Shown here: one piece after another, positions 35,730 to 44,313 of the stretch
Layout: the number at the start of each line of letters is the position of its first letter
How positions within the stretch are numbered: the stretch's first letter is position 1
Assembly: GCA_021324265.1 (NCBI GenBank)
Contig: JAJPJK010000014.1
Coordinates: 1-54,788 of the forward strand
Length of the DNA: 54,788 nt
Direction: 5' to 3'
Origin: Thermoproteota archaeon
GTDB lineage: Archaea; Thermoproteota; Thermoprotei; Gearchaeales; Gearchaeaceae
The notes under the pieces: generated by a model
Database searches by the model: none
What the model was told of the DNA's origin: nothing
The model's input: only the letters and a program-made list of their open reading frames with translations
Translations under genes and position numbers: made by a program

Positions 35730-36407
35730 ATGGTTTGGGATAGAGAGAAAGTAAAACTAATGTTCGAGATTCTCTCGAAGAGTTATGATATCATACCTGA
35801 GGAATATGTCTCGCTTTGGGCTTATTTAACCTACAAAGACCCATTTAAGGTTCTTGTAGCTACAATTCTTTCTCAGAGTTCAACAGATAAGGCAGCTCTT
35901 AAATCATTTAGGAAACTCGATGAAAGTCTAGGAATCGAACCCTCTAAACTAAGCAAAGCAAAATTAGAAGATATAATTAAAGCGATCGAAGAATCAGGAT
36001 TACAAAACCAAAAAGCACGTGCAATAAAAAAACTCGCTGAAATAGCAAAGGAAATCGATTTAGAAAAAATTTTAAAGGAAGGTATCGATTCTGCAAGAAA
36101 AAAACTCATCGAACTTCCAAAAGTTGGATATAAAACCGCTGATGTATTACTAGCTACTTTTGGAATGCCAGTTATACCCATAGACACACATGTTGAAAGA
36201 GTTGTCAAGCGTTTAGGTATTGTAAGAAGTGAAGCAAAATATGAAGAAATAAGGATGAAACTTGAGGAGATAATACCTGATCAATACAGACATAAAATTC
36301 ACCTCTTGCTTATTGCACATGGAAGAGCTATATGCAAGGCAAAAACCCCGTTATGTTCTAAATGCGCACTCTATGATCTTTGTGAATACCCAAAAAAACT
36401 GAAATAA
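35730..36407 (+). CDS. nth: Endonuclease III-like DNA glycosylase/AP lyase
   Basis: A 225-residue base-excision repair enzyme for oxidised pyrimidines. The helix-hairpin-helix reads LPKVGYKTADVLL with the catalytic lysine in place, and PIDTHVERVVKRLG supplies the catalytic aspartate. The C-terminus has CKAKTPLCSKCALYDLCEY, the Cx6Cx2Cx5C ligand set of a [4Fe-4S] cluster. LSQSSTDKAA corresponds to the family's LSqQTsD. The stop is followed 21 bases later by a C/D-box sRNA candidate. Confidence 0.95.
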   Translation: MVWDREKVKLMFEILSKSYDIIPEEYVSLWAYLTYKDPFKVLVATILSQSSTDKAALKSFRKLDESLGIEPSKLSKAKLEDIIKAIEESGLQNQKARAIKKLAEIAKEIDLEKILKEGIDSARKKLIELPKVGYKTADVLLATFGMPVIPIDTHVERVVKRLGIVRSEAKYEEIRMKLEEIIPDQYRHKIHLLLIAHGRAICKAKTPLCSKCALYDLCEYPKKLK

Positions 36408-36428
36408 GAGGTGCTTTATATGAATTTG

Positions 36429-36482
36429 AGGATGAACGTCCTGAATGTCTGATGAAAAGATGATGAACGCTGGTATTGCTGA
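36429..36482 (+). ncRNA. Candidate archaeal C/D-box sRNA (2'-O-methylation guide)
   Basis: The 76-bp gap between nth and the topoisomerase gene has the full box order of an archaeal C/D sRNA: C-like AGGATGA (36429-36435, one mismatch to RTGATGA), 13-nt guide, D' CTGA (36449-36452), 6-nt spacer, perfect C' ATGATGA (36460-36466), 12-nt guide ACGCTGGTATTG (36467-36478), perfect D CTGA (36479-36482). Guide lengths and the D'-C' spacing match the L7Ae-bound class. The D box ends two bases before the antisense stop codon of the topoisomerase gene. No clear terminal stem is seen, which is common. Targets were not identified by eye. Confidence 0.65.
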
Positions 36483-36483
36483 A

Positions 36484-38199
36484 CTACTTAGCTGAAGAGG
36501 CCAGCACTGTAGAAATATCATCTATCTTTTGTTTGCATTTTTCAAATAGGTTATAATACAATGCCAATGATTCTTGAAGTGCCTGGCTTTTTTCTAATTT
36601 CTCCTTCTCTATTAGTTGCATCTTATCCTCAACCATTTTCCTAGTAGCAGGGGTCACTAATTGTTCATCAACTTTTTTCAACGACTCAATAAACGACATC
36701 CCCAAAGGAGTAGGTCTGAAAGTACCTTTCTTTTTTTCAGCATAGCCCCTATTCACGATAAGAGTAGGAAAGATTGCTCTAGTAGCATCAGTACCAATTC
36801 CGTTCTTCTCCATCAAATCAAGAAGATCAGATTCGCTCAGCCTTGGAGGAGGTTTTGTCTCTTCTTCTATGAGTTCGAGCTTTATGACTTTAATCCTTTC
36901 ATTTTGAACTAAGGTTGGAATCCTTTCTTCTTTAGGCTTGAAGTAATTGAATAAGGAATAAAAACCCATTTCTCTAATGAACTTTCCTTCTGAATGAAAA
37001 ATCAAATCACCGAGAAGGATGCTCGCCTTTTGATAAGTTAAAACGGCATCTTTCATAAATGCATTTGCAACATAACGCTTGGCTATGTAATCCCAGATAT
37101 ATTTACTAACATCCTTTGCGAAATATGGCGATATTGGATAGATAGGCGGATGTGCCCCATCATCGAGATCACCGTTTCTAGGATTCGCATAACTTGAAAA
37201 GTCTATGTTTTGCAATAAACCGCTCTTTTGCACAGCTCTAAGCGGTGATAGGAAATCGAAACCTTGCCTGTACCTATTGGTATCAGTTCTAGGATATGAT
37301 ATATAACCTTCTGAATAGAGCTTCTCCATGATTGAAAGAATTTTTGAAGCAGAAAGCTTAGTTAGCTTGGTCAAATCTTTGAGTGCATCGTCTGTTCTAA
37401 GAGGGAGGGGCCGCCTTACTTCTTTGGACTCCTCATGATACTCTTTAACTATTGCATTGTCGAGCTTTTTTAGATCCTCATATTTCTTCATTGCCTTTTG
37501 TTTGTCATCGAAGTGCTCACTTAGTGCTTTGAACTTAATGCCATTTTTTTCAAGCGTAAGCTTAAAGTACCAATACTTTGTAGGTTTGAAATTCTGGATT
37601 TCTTTTTCCCTTTCAACGATGAAATAAAGCGTGCAAGTTTGGCATGACCCCCAACTTATGAGACCTTTGTATCCTTTTCTACTTGACCCAAGAGTTAAAA
37701 GTCTAGTAAATGAAGCGCCAGTTATGAGATCGAAGTCCCTTCTGAATGTCGCTTTATCTACCCATCTCCAATTGAGATCGTTTTCAAGCCTGCTCCATGC
37801 TTTTTGAAGTTCGACTCTGCTAGTCGAATTGAATCGCATCCTATAATATTTGGCGTAGACCCCACGAATTGAACGGTAGATAGATAAAATCTCATATCCT
37901 ATCAACTCGCCTTCATGATCATTATCTGTAGCGATAACAAGTTCGCCAGGGTAATTCTTAAATACCTTTACTAAGTTTGCATATGCCGCCCTATCTTTTA
38001 TGACTGTGACTACTTTATTCACTTTGAATATTTCGGCAGGATCACTTCTACTCCAATTCTTAAAACTCAATGGTAAATCAGCTTCAAATACGTGTCCTCT
38101 TACACTTGTAACAATTGCACTCACCTTTATGCTTTGGAAGAAAGCCCTTAAAGAACGAGCTACACTTGCTTTTTCTGCCACAACAATGTATTGAGTCAT
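36484..38199 (-). CDS. Type IA DNA topoisomerase, short form
   Basis: A 571-residue topoisomerase. The N-terminal TOPRIM domain has VVAEKASVARSLRAF and ATDNDHEGELIGYEI (acidic DxD-E set). The active-site tyrosine is in GYISYPRTDTNRY, and the C-terminal part of the core contains LMEKNGIGTDATRA and NRGYAEKKKGTFRPTPLG. It stops soon after the core and has no C-terminal zinc ribbons, so it is shorter than bacterial TopA and most archaeal Topo III-like proteins. It is the last gene of a leftward series that begins with purH and overlaps the upstream gene by four bases. Confidence 0.92.
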   Translation of the reverse strand: MTQYIVVAEKASVARSLRAFFQSIKVSAIVTSVRGHVFEADLPLSFKNWSRSDPAEIFKVNKVVTVIKDRAAYANLVKVFKNYPGELVIATDNDHEGELIGYEILSIYRSIRGVYAKYYRMRFNSTSRVELQKAWSRLENDLNWRWVDKATFRRDFDLITGASFTRLLTLGSSRKGYKGLISWGSCQTCTLYFIVEREKEIQNFKPTKYWYFKLTLEKNGIKFKALSEHFDDKQKAMKKYEDLKKLDNAIVKEYHEESKEVRRPLPLRTDDALKDLTKLTKLSASKILSIMEKLYSEGYISYPRTDTNRYRQGFDFLSPLRAVQKSGLLQNIDFSSYANPRNGDLDDGAHPPIYPISPYFAKDVSKYIWDYIAKRYVANAFMKDAVLTYQKASILLGDLIFHSEGKFIREMGFYSLFNYFKPKEERIPTLVQNERIKVIKLELIEEETKPPPRLSESDLLDLMEKNGIGTDATRAIFPTLIVNRGYAEKKKGTFRPTPLGMSFIESLKKVDEQLVTPATRKMVEDKMQLIEKEKLEKSQALQESLALYYNLFEKCKQKIDDISTVLASSAK

Positions 38200-39152
38200 T
38201 TTTTAAGGCTTCTCAATACTTTATTTATGCAGCCATATCTTGGACTGAAATAACTGGTAAAGATCAAGTTAGCAATTGAGAACACAATTAGTATTAGTCC
38301 GATTAGACTAGATGAGACAAAATATAGGAATATTGAAGGAATAAAAGGTGTCAACATGCTAGCCAAAGGCCCTGCTAGGAACATTAATGCATATCTTTCT
38401 TTTGTTGCCTTGGTATTTTCCCTATCTATTTTGATACCGAAGGTAAAGGCGAGCATCCTTATCCTCTCCGGTATCCAAGAAATCAAATAGAGATTAGAAA
38501 GACCTAGATAATAGTATTTGAATCTAATACCTAAAGCACGCCCTAATAAAAAATGTGCCAGATCATGTGTAGAATACCACAATAAGATCCAAGATACAAG
38601 TCCTATGAGAAAATCTATAACAGGATTCCCTGTTATGAAAAGTAGCAAAATAATAGCGAATAAAGTTAAAAAAGAAAGTAGCAAGGTGCCTTTATTAACC
38701 TGCATTTTAAATGGGTCTTTGAAAGATGGCTCACCTATGTTATTGAAAAGCTTTAAGAGAGAACGGTTTCGATATTCTATGATCTCTTCAACGTATTTTC
38801 TAGCAAACCTATCGCCTAAACCATCAAGAACAGTTTCGAATTCGATTTCGTCTTCGATTACAATATCTTCATTTACCTCCTTGAATCTATGGTAATTCCT
38901 CCAACTTTTAACGAAAGGGCCCTTCAGTTCATCGACAATTTCCTCATGTTCCTTAATGCCTATTATTTTCAAAGTAAAATTCATACGTTGACCAAATAGC
39001 AAGAGTTTAACTTTGTAATCGCCATTATGTTTTTTAATCTCAGGTTTCAGATCTGAAGGATAAACCTTGACTATATTATTGGGGTCAAGAAAAAAATTGA
39101 ATATATCTTTCTTCTTTACTCCTTTAATCCTTACTTCCTTCCTTATCAACAT
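38196..39152 (-). CDS. Fusion of an SRPBCC (START-like) domain and an M50-like membrane domain with HDxxH
   Basis: A 318-residue protein. Residues 1-145 look like a START/SRPBCC lipid-binding fold (EVRIKGVKKKDIFNFFLDPNNIVKVYPSDLK, later VIEDEIEFETVLDGLGDRFARKYVEE...FRNRSLLKL-type helix). Residues 157-318 are hydrophobic with about six membrane segments. The sequence HDLAHFLLGRALGIRF (196-211) parallels the HExxH helix of site-2 proteases (HELGHxxxARxLGIRV), with Asp197 instead of the catalytic Glu, and LAGPLASMLTPF resembles the M50 AGPlaN segment. No NPDG-type third ligand is found, so activity is doubtful. It overlaps the Rieske gene by 29 bases and the topoisomerase gene by four. The family calls are by eye. 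Confidence 0.62.
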   Translation of the reverse strand: MLIRKEVRIKGVKKKDIFNFFLDPNNIVKVYPSDLKPEIKKHNGDYKVKLLLFGQRMNFTLKIIGIKEHEEIVDELKGPFVKSWRNYHRFKEVNEDIVIEDEIEFETVLDGLGDRFARKYVEEIIEYRNRSLLKLFNNIGEPSFKDPFKMQVNKGTLLLSFLTLFAIILLLFITGNPVIDFLIGLVSWILLWYSTHDLAHFLLGRALGIRFKYYYLGLSNLYLISWIPERIRMLAFTFGIKIDRENTKATKERYALMFLAGPLASMLTPFIPSIFLYFVSSSLIGLILIVFSIANLIFTSYFSPRYGCINKVLRSLKK

Positions 39153-39468
39153 CAGCCTTCCTTTTTACATAAAGATATCCGTTTATTACCTTAACTTCAT
39201 AAATTGGTTCATCCTCAAGAGGTTCTACGAATTCGGCTTTTCCGGTCTTCAAATCCCATATAGAACCATGACCTGCACATTTTATCTTTGTATCTATAAG
39301 CTCCCCCTCAGAGAGATCCCATTCTTCATGCTTGCAATAGGCATATATGCCATAGAATTGACCATTGACATTTGCTATGACTATTTCTTCTCCATCAACT
39401 TCGGTCTTAACAAGCTGATGCTCCTTAACATCACTTGCCTTGAGATTAGTTTTCTTAAAACCCTCCAT
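39124..39468 (-). CDS. Rieske [2Fe-2S] ferredoxin
   Basis: A 114-residue soluble Rieske protein. The ligand pairs are CKH (Cys45, His47) and CAGH (Cys64, His67), the latter followed by GSIWDLKTGKA as in ferredoxin components of dioxygenases and nitrite reductases. The linker between the pairs has the expected length of 16 residues. No signal peptide or membrane anchor is present, which excludes the respiratory type. It lies 10 bases after folP and overlaps the SRPBCC/M50-like gene, an unusual setting. Its redox partner is not encoded nearby. Confidence 0.9.
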   Translation of the reverse strand: MEGFKKTNLKASDVKEHQLVKTEVDGEEIVIANVNGQFYGIYAYCKHEEWDLSEGELIDTKIKCAGHGSIWDLKTGKAEFVEPLEDEPIYEVKVINGYLYVKRKADVDKEGSKD

Positions 39469-39478
39469 AACTCTACTT

Positions 39479-40573
39479 CTATTTCAATGTATATAATTTA
39501 TTCCTGAAAAAAGAACTAAGTTTGGCAACTCTAACAGACTCCTTAATATCATGTACTCTTGCTATGTTAGCTCCGTTGATAACCGCTAATACAAGCGCAG
39601 CTAGAGAAGCTTCCAATCTTTCCTCAACAGGGAGATCGAGTATTTTGCCAAGGAAGGACTTTCTGGAAATCCCTACAAGTATTGGAAGTCCGAAGATTTT
39701 CAATTCTTTAAGCCTAAGGATGAGCTCTACATTCTGTTCAACCGTTTTCCCAAAACCTATTCCTGGATCAATAATGATTTTGCTTTCTTTAATGCCAATT
39801 TGCTTAGCATAATCAATTCTCACATACAAAGATCTTAAAACATCTATCACAACATCTTGATAATGAATGTCTTTTTGCATGATTCTTGGATTTCCTCTCA
39901 AATGCATGAGCACAATTGGAATATCATACTTTCTTGCAATCTCTGCCATCCTTAAATCACCAACGAGGCCAGTAACGTCGTTAATTAAATCAGCACCAAG
40001 TGCAATGCATTCCTCAGCGACTCTACTCTTATAAGTATCCACGGATATGGGTATGTCGAACTCTTTCTTTGCATACTCTACTAAAGGCAAGATACGCCTC
40101 AGCTCTTCTTCTTCAGAAATCCTTATCGAGCCTGGTCTTGTTGATTCGCCTCCTATATCAATCATATCTGCACCTTCTTCATAACATTCTTTAATACGCT
40201 GTTTCGCTTTTTCAAGATCAAAATACCTACCCCCGTCATAAAAGGAATCTGGTGTAATATTCACAATCCCCATGATGTAAGCTTGCTTGCTGAAATCGAA
40301 AATTCTGTTCCCAATCTTCATAGAGGTGGGAAATGAATCAAGATTATTGATTAACTTTTTCAAGTGAGAAATGAAACCATCTTCTTCGAGAGATCTAAGT
40401 GAATTTATATCAAATGTCTTTATCAATGCTTCATACTTTGAATCGCTGAGCTCGCTTACTTTGATTTGAGGAAAGATCTTCTTTAATTTTAGGACAGCAG
40501 CGTCGTCGATTTCTTCAAATATGACATCAAAATTGTTTTGAGATATTTTTATGAAAACTCTGCCAGAATTCAC
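39479..40573 (-). CDS. folP: Dihydropteroate synthase with N-terminal extension
   Basis: Joins the pterin pyrophosphate to p-aminobenzoate. The catalytic barrel occupies residues about 90-364: MGIVNITPDSFYDGG, DIGGESTRPGS, ISVDTYKSRVAEECI, LINDVTG, IVLMHLRGNP, IIDPGIGFGKT, PILVGISRKSF and the C-terminal NGANIARVHDIKE. All pterin and pABA loops are present. About 90 residues precede it (FIKISQNNFDVIFEEIDD...) without recognisable motif; similar extensions exist in some bacterial DHPS. The gene overlaps folC by four bases and precedes the Rieske gene. This supports true folate, rather than methanopterin, as one-carbon carrier. Confidence 0.93.
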   Translation of the reverse strand: MNSGRVFIKISQNNFDVIFEEIDDAAVLKLKKIFPQIKVSELSDSKYEALIKTFDINSLRSLEEDGFISHLKKLINNLDSFPTSMKIGNRIFDFSKQAYIMGIVNITPDSFYDGGRYFDLEKAKQRIKECYEEGADMIDIGGESTRPGSIRISEEEELRRILPLVEYAKKEFDIPISVDTYKSRVAEECIALGADLINDVTGLVGDLRMAEIARKYDIPIVLMHLRGNPRIMQKDIHYQDVVIDVLRSLYVRIDYAKQIGIKESKIIIDPGIGFGKTVEQNVELILRLKELKIFGLPILVGISRKSFLGKILDLPVEERLEASLAALVLAVINGANIARVHDIKESVRVAKLSSFFRNKLYTLK

Positions 40574-41907
40574 AGCGGATCGCTCACGCTTAGCTCATCT
40601 GGCATTTCATTTAAGAGGAATTCCCTAGCTTCTGCAACAGTAAATACAGAGCCGGTAACCAATATAGGACTGTTGAAATTCATATCGGCAAATTTAACAG
40701 CTTCCTTAACATCGTCAATAAGATAATAAGGAATCTTCAGATTCAATTCCTTAAGAGCCATTGCAAGTTGCTCTTTTTTGAAAGCTCTATTCATTACTTT
40801 ATGTTCAGTGAAGATGAATGTATTTGCAATATCAGATATATTCCTGATCATACTCTTACAGTCTTTATCGCTGGAAATACTAAGAATGACAACAAACTCT
40901 TGATTGAAATTATCCTTCAAAAATTCACATATTGCCTTCATTGCGAAAGGATCTTTGGCACAATCTAAAATGATCATGTTATTCCTCTTAACAATCTCCA
41001 ATCTGCCGTTTATCTTCGCTTCAGAAAGGGTTCTTCTAATGATTTTCTCTCTAAAGTCATAACCAAGCATATCTAAAAGCTCTATCATAGCTATAGCTAC
41101 TGAACAATTGCTGAACTGATGATAGCCTAAAAGACTGGTTTCGAGACCTTCAAAATCGTAAATCAGGCCATGATAGTTAAATACATTAGAAGATAGGTCA
41201 CTTTTGATTTTTTCGTATCTTATGTCAAAGCCTCGATCGCTGCCTACCCTAAGCAGAGTTGAACCCACTTTTTCACATTCCTCATGAACAACTTTTGCAG
41301 CATTTTCACTTGTTTCTCCCAATACTAAATAAGCATCTTTCCTAGCTATTCCTGCCTTATTCCAAGCGATTTGCTCAACTGTATTCCCTAAAATATTTGT
41401 ATGCTCCAAATATACTGCAGTTATTGCAGAAATACATGGATTGAGAACATTAGTAGCATCATATCTTCCTCCTATGCCGACTTCATAAACGCACATGTCA
41501 CAGTTTTCTTCGAGGAAGTAAAGCATGGAAAGCGCAGTTGTGAATTCAAAGAAGGTTGGATGATAATCGGAATTCTCCATTTTCGAGTAGACATAGTTAG
41601 CTAAATCAAGCAACCTTTCCTTTTCTATTTCTTTAGAATTTACACAAATGCGCTCAGTATATCTGTGAAGATGGGGTTTCCAGAAGCGACCTACCTTATA
41701 ACCTTCATTCTCTAGTATTTTAGATACAAGATAAGTCACAGACCCTTTTCCTCCGCTTCCTGTTATTAGTACACAATTTATTCTTTCTTGGGGATTACCT
41801 ATTAACTTCAAGAGCCCTTTTATATTATCTACACCATAACTCATACCGAAACGTTTTAGATTGTAAAGCCAATTCAAAAATGCTGGATATGATTTGAAGA
41901 CTGCCAT
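40570..41907 (-). CDS. folC: Folylpolyglutamate synthase/dihydrofolate synthase
   Basis: A 445-residue Mur-ligase-type enzyme. The P-loop is ITGSGGKGSVTYLVSKIL (canonical TGTNGKGS), then KPHLHRYTERICVNSKEI, FEFTTALSMLYFLEENCDMCVYEVGIGGRYDATNVL and the AVYLEHTNILG and IAWNKAGI motifs that identify FolC; the C-terminal ligase domain has ILDCAKDPFAM, parallel to the DGAHNP motif but altered. It adds L-glutamate to dihydropteroate and/or to folate. The stop overlaps the folP start and its ATG is immediately after the purH stop, so purH-folC-folP are one unit. Confidence 0.92.
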   Translation of the reverse strand: MAVFKSYPAFLNWLYNLKRFGMSYGVDNIKGLLKLIGNPQERINCVLITGSGGKGSVTYLVSKILENEGYKVGRFWKPHLHRYTERICVNSKEIEKERLLDLANYVYSKMENSDYHPTFFEFTTALSMLYFLEENCDMCVYEVGIGGRYDATNVLNPCISAITAVYLEHTNILGNTVEQIAWNKAGIARKDAYLVLGETSENAAKVVHEECEKVGSTLLRVGSDRGFDIRYEKIKSDLSSNVFNYHGLIYDFEGLETSLLGYHQFSNCSVAIAMIELLDMLGYDFREKIIRRTLSEAKINGRLEIVKRNNMIILDCAKDPFAMKAICEFLKDNFNQEFVVILSISSDKDCKSMIRNISDIANTFIFTEHKVMNRAFKKEQLAMALKELNLKIPYYLIDDVKEAVKFADMNFNSPILVTGSVFTVAEAREFLLNEMPDELSVSDPL

Positions 41908-43407
41908 TTAATGTCTAAAAGATCTTACTCCAGTAAATATTAAAGATATATTATGTTCGTTAGCAGCACTAATGACTTCTTCATCTCTTATCGAACCTCC
42001 AGGTTCAATAATCGCACTGATGCCTTTACTGGCTGCTAGATCTATACTATCTCTAAACGGGAAAAAGCCGTCAGAAGCAAGTACAGCATTTCTCGCTTTT
42101 TCACCAGCGTTTTCTAGAGCGATTCTAACAGATGCGACTCTATTAGGCTGACCGCCACAAATGCCTAGTGATACTTCATTCTTCGCCACCACAATCGCAT
42201 TCGAAAAAACATGCTTCACTACTTTCCATGCAAATAACAAATCCTTCATTTCAGAATCATTAGGCTTTCTAGTAGAAACAACTTTGAGAGATGAAGGATC
42301 GATTTCAATTGTATCTGATTCTTGGAAAAGTATTCCATTTGCAATATCTCTAATATTGTAACTATACTTAATCTTGTTTCCCAAATTTGGTATTCTGACC
42401 AAACGAGTCTTCTTCCTCTTACTTAATATTTTCAAGGCTTCCTCATCAAAACCTTTTGCCACAATTACATCGAAGAAGTGTTGTGAAATAACTTCTGCCA
42501 AGTCTTTATCTACAAATGAACTTAGACCAACCACACCTCCATATGCAGAAATAGGATCTGCTTCATATGCCTTAATAAAAGCTTCTTTTATATTACTAGC
42601 CCTAGCTACGCCGCATGGATTCGTATGCTTTATGATGGCACATGTATTAGAACCCAAATCTGCGAGTAAAAGTATGATACGGTTTATGTCTAAGAAATTG
42701 TTGTAAGACAATTCATCTTTCAAAAGTTCATAATCGAAGGATTCATCTTCTACATTTTTGAAAATGTATGCTTTTTGATGCGGATTTTCACCATATTTAA
42801 GTTTCTTGCCCTCTTTTAAAAGAATAAATAAAGATAGCATTTGGGTAAAATTTTCATAAAGATATGAATATGCTTTAGCTTCATAATTCAATAAATATTC
42901 AAAACCTTTGAGCGCAAGTCTTTTTCTTGTCTCGATACTTATTTCTTTATTTTCACTTAGCTCTTTTAACACTTCAGCACAGCTTTCCTCATCTACAATA
43001 AGTGTGACATACTTGAAGTTCTTTATTGCACTGTTTATTAAAGTTCTCCCCCCTATATCTAGCGATTTCAAAAAGTCTTCGATGTTATTATACTTCGTTT
43101 CATAAAGATTTACAACTACATAATCGATTAATCCATAGCTTTCTATTTCTTTAAGTTCATCTTTATTTTCACGATCACATAAGATCATGGAATGAATTAC
43201 ATGATTTAGTGTCTTCACCTTATCGAAGAGTAATGAAGAGAAACCTGTTATCTTGCTAGTAGGGAGTACGCTGATTTTGTTATCTTTTAAGAAACGATAA
43301 GTACCCTCTGTAGCGAGAATGATAATTCCATTATTGTTGAGAAATCTGGCGAGCTTAATATAGCTACTTGCCTTATTTGTAAGAGAAAATAGGGCAAATC
43401 TTTGCAT
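41908..43407 (-). CDS. purH: Bifunctional AICAR transformylase/IMP cyclohydrolase
   Basis: Carries out the last two steps to IMP using 10-formyl-tetrahydrofolate. The 499-residue protein has the N-terminal MGS-like cyclohydrolase domain (1-190, LATEGTYRFLKDNKISV, DIGGRTLINSAIKNFKYVT) and the transformylase domain with KLKYGENPHQKAYIF, CAIIKHTNPCGVA, AYGGVVGLS, and the C-terminal LASDGFFPFRDSIDLAASKGISAIIEPGGSIRDEEVI-type block. All diagnostic motifs are present. Archaea more often use PurP and PurO, so a full PurH is notable. It is divergent from purC over a 69-base promoter spacer. Confidence 0.96.
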   Translation of the reverse strand: MQRFALFSLTNKASSYIKLARFLNNNGIIILATEGTYRFLKDNKISVLPTSKITGFSSLLFDKVKTLNHVIHSMILCDRENKDELKEIESYGLIDYVVVNLYETKYNNIEDFLKSLDIGGRTLINSAIKNFKYVTLIVDEESCAEVLKELSENKEISIETRKRLALKGFEYLLNYEAKAYSYLYENFTQMLSLFILLKEGKKLKYGENPHQKAYIFKNVEDESFDYELLKDELSYNNFLDINRIILLLADLGSNTCAIIKHTNPCGVARASNIKEAFIKAYEADPISAYGGVVGLSSFVDKDLAEVISQHFFDVIVAKGFDEEALKILSKRKKTRLVRIPNLGNKIKYSYNIRDIANGILFQESDTIEIDPSSLKVVSTRKPNDSEMKDLLFAWKVVKHVFSNAIVVAKNEVSLGICGGQPNRVASVRIALENAGEKARNAVLASDGFFPFRDSIDLAASKGISAIIEPGGSIRDEEVISAANEHNISLIFTGVRSFRH

Positions 43408-43429
43408 AGCTATTTAGACCATGAAGTGA

Positions 43430-43450
43430 TTAAAAACTTGATTTAAGGAT
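43430..43450. promoter_or_regulatory. Divergent promoter between purH and purC
   Basis: The 69-base spacer holds ATTAAAAAC (43430-43438), which reads as a TATA-like box 27 bases before the purH ATG on the minus strand, and TTTAAGGAT (43442-43450), centred about 31 bases before the purC GTG on the plus strand. The two boxes nearly touch, so a regulator bound between them could control both halves of the module. No operator symmetry is evident. Confidence 0.5.
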
Positions 43451-43476
43451 AAATTTCATTAAAACATTGTTTAATT

Positions 43477-44313
43477 GTGGAACTCAAATTGTTGAGAAGA
43501 GGGAAAGTAAAAGATGTTTATGAGTTAGATGAAGAGAGATTAATATTCATCTTCTCAGACAGAATATCCGCTTTCGATGTAGTTTTGCCTTCAGTTGTTC
43601 CATCAAAAGGTCACGTTCTCCTAAAGTTCAGCGAATTCTGGTTCAAATATCTTAATTTTCCGAACCATATGCTAGCTGTCCAAGAGCCGAATTCAATGGT
43701 AGTGAAAAAGTTGAGAATGATACCTTTAGAATTCATAGTTAGAGGTTACATATATGGGTCATTCTACGAAAGACTGATTAAGGGAGAATTGAAGCTGGAC
43801 GTGAAACCCATCCTTGCTAAGAAGCTTGATAAGCCCTTCTTTGAAACTACGACTAAATATGAAGAAAAAGACGTACCGATTTCTAAAGAGGAAGCTATAG
43901 AAAGAGGATGGATAAATAAAGAGGATTACGAATTTCTCGAAAAGGTATCAATAAACCTGTATGAAAAGATGTACGAAAGAGCTATCAAAGCTGGTTTTAT
44001 TCTCGCAGACATAAAATTCGAATTCGGGAAAGATAAGAACGGTGAAATTCTTCTTGCAGATAGTATAGGACCTGATGAATTCAGACTTTGGCCGATTGAA
44101 AAATATGAAGAAGGCAAGTTACAGGAAAGCTATGACAAACAGCCAGTTAGAGATTGGTTGATTAAGATAGGCTATAGAGATAGACTTGAAGAAGCAAGGA
44201 GAAGGGGAGAGAAAATTCCTGAACCGCCTTCTTTGCCTAATTGGCTAATAGATGAAATTAAAAGGAGGTATGTTGAGGCATATGAAAGGATCAGCGGAGA
44301 AAAAATTGCCTAG
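43477..44313 (+). CDS. purC: SAICAR synthetase
   Basis: A 278-residue ATP-dependent ligase joining aspartate to CAIR. The family motifs are RRGKVKDVYELDE, IFSDRISAFDVVLPSVVPSKG, PLEFIVRGYIYGSF, the FETTTKYEEKDVPIS loop and LADIKFEFG...LADSIGPDEFRLWP with the metal-binding acids. The start is a GTG; no earlier ATG is in frame. It opens the rightward purine series and its 3' end overlaps purM by at least 32 bases. Confidence 0.96.
   Translation: MELKLLRRGKVKDVYELDEERLIFIFSDRISAFDVVLPSVVPSKGHVLLKFSEFWFKYLNFPNHMLAVQEPNSMVVKKLRMIPLEFIVRGYIYGSFYERLIKGELKLDVKPILAKKLDKPFFETTTKYEEKDVPISKEEAIERGWINKEDYEFLEKVSINLYEKMYERAIKAGFILADIKFEFGKDKNGEILLADSIGPDEFRLWPIEKYEEGKLQESYDKQPVRDWLIKIGYRDRLEEARRRGEKIPEPPSLPNWLIDEIKRRYVEAYERISGEKIA

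Noticed and set aside
36420-36452. Ten-codon open frame beginning with ATG after nth
   Set aside because: It is too short and coincides with the C and D' boxes of the sRNA candidate, which explain the sequence better.
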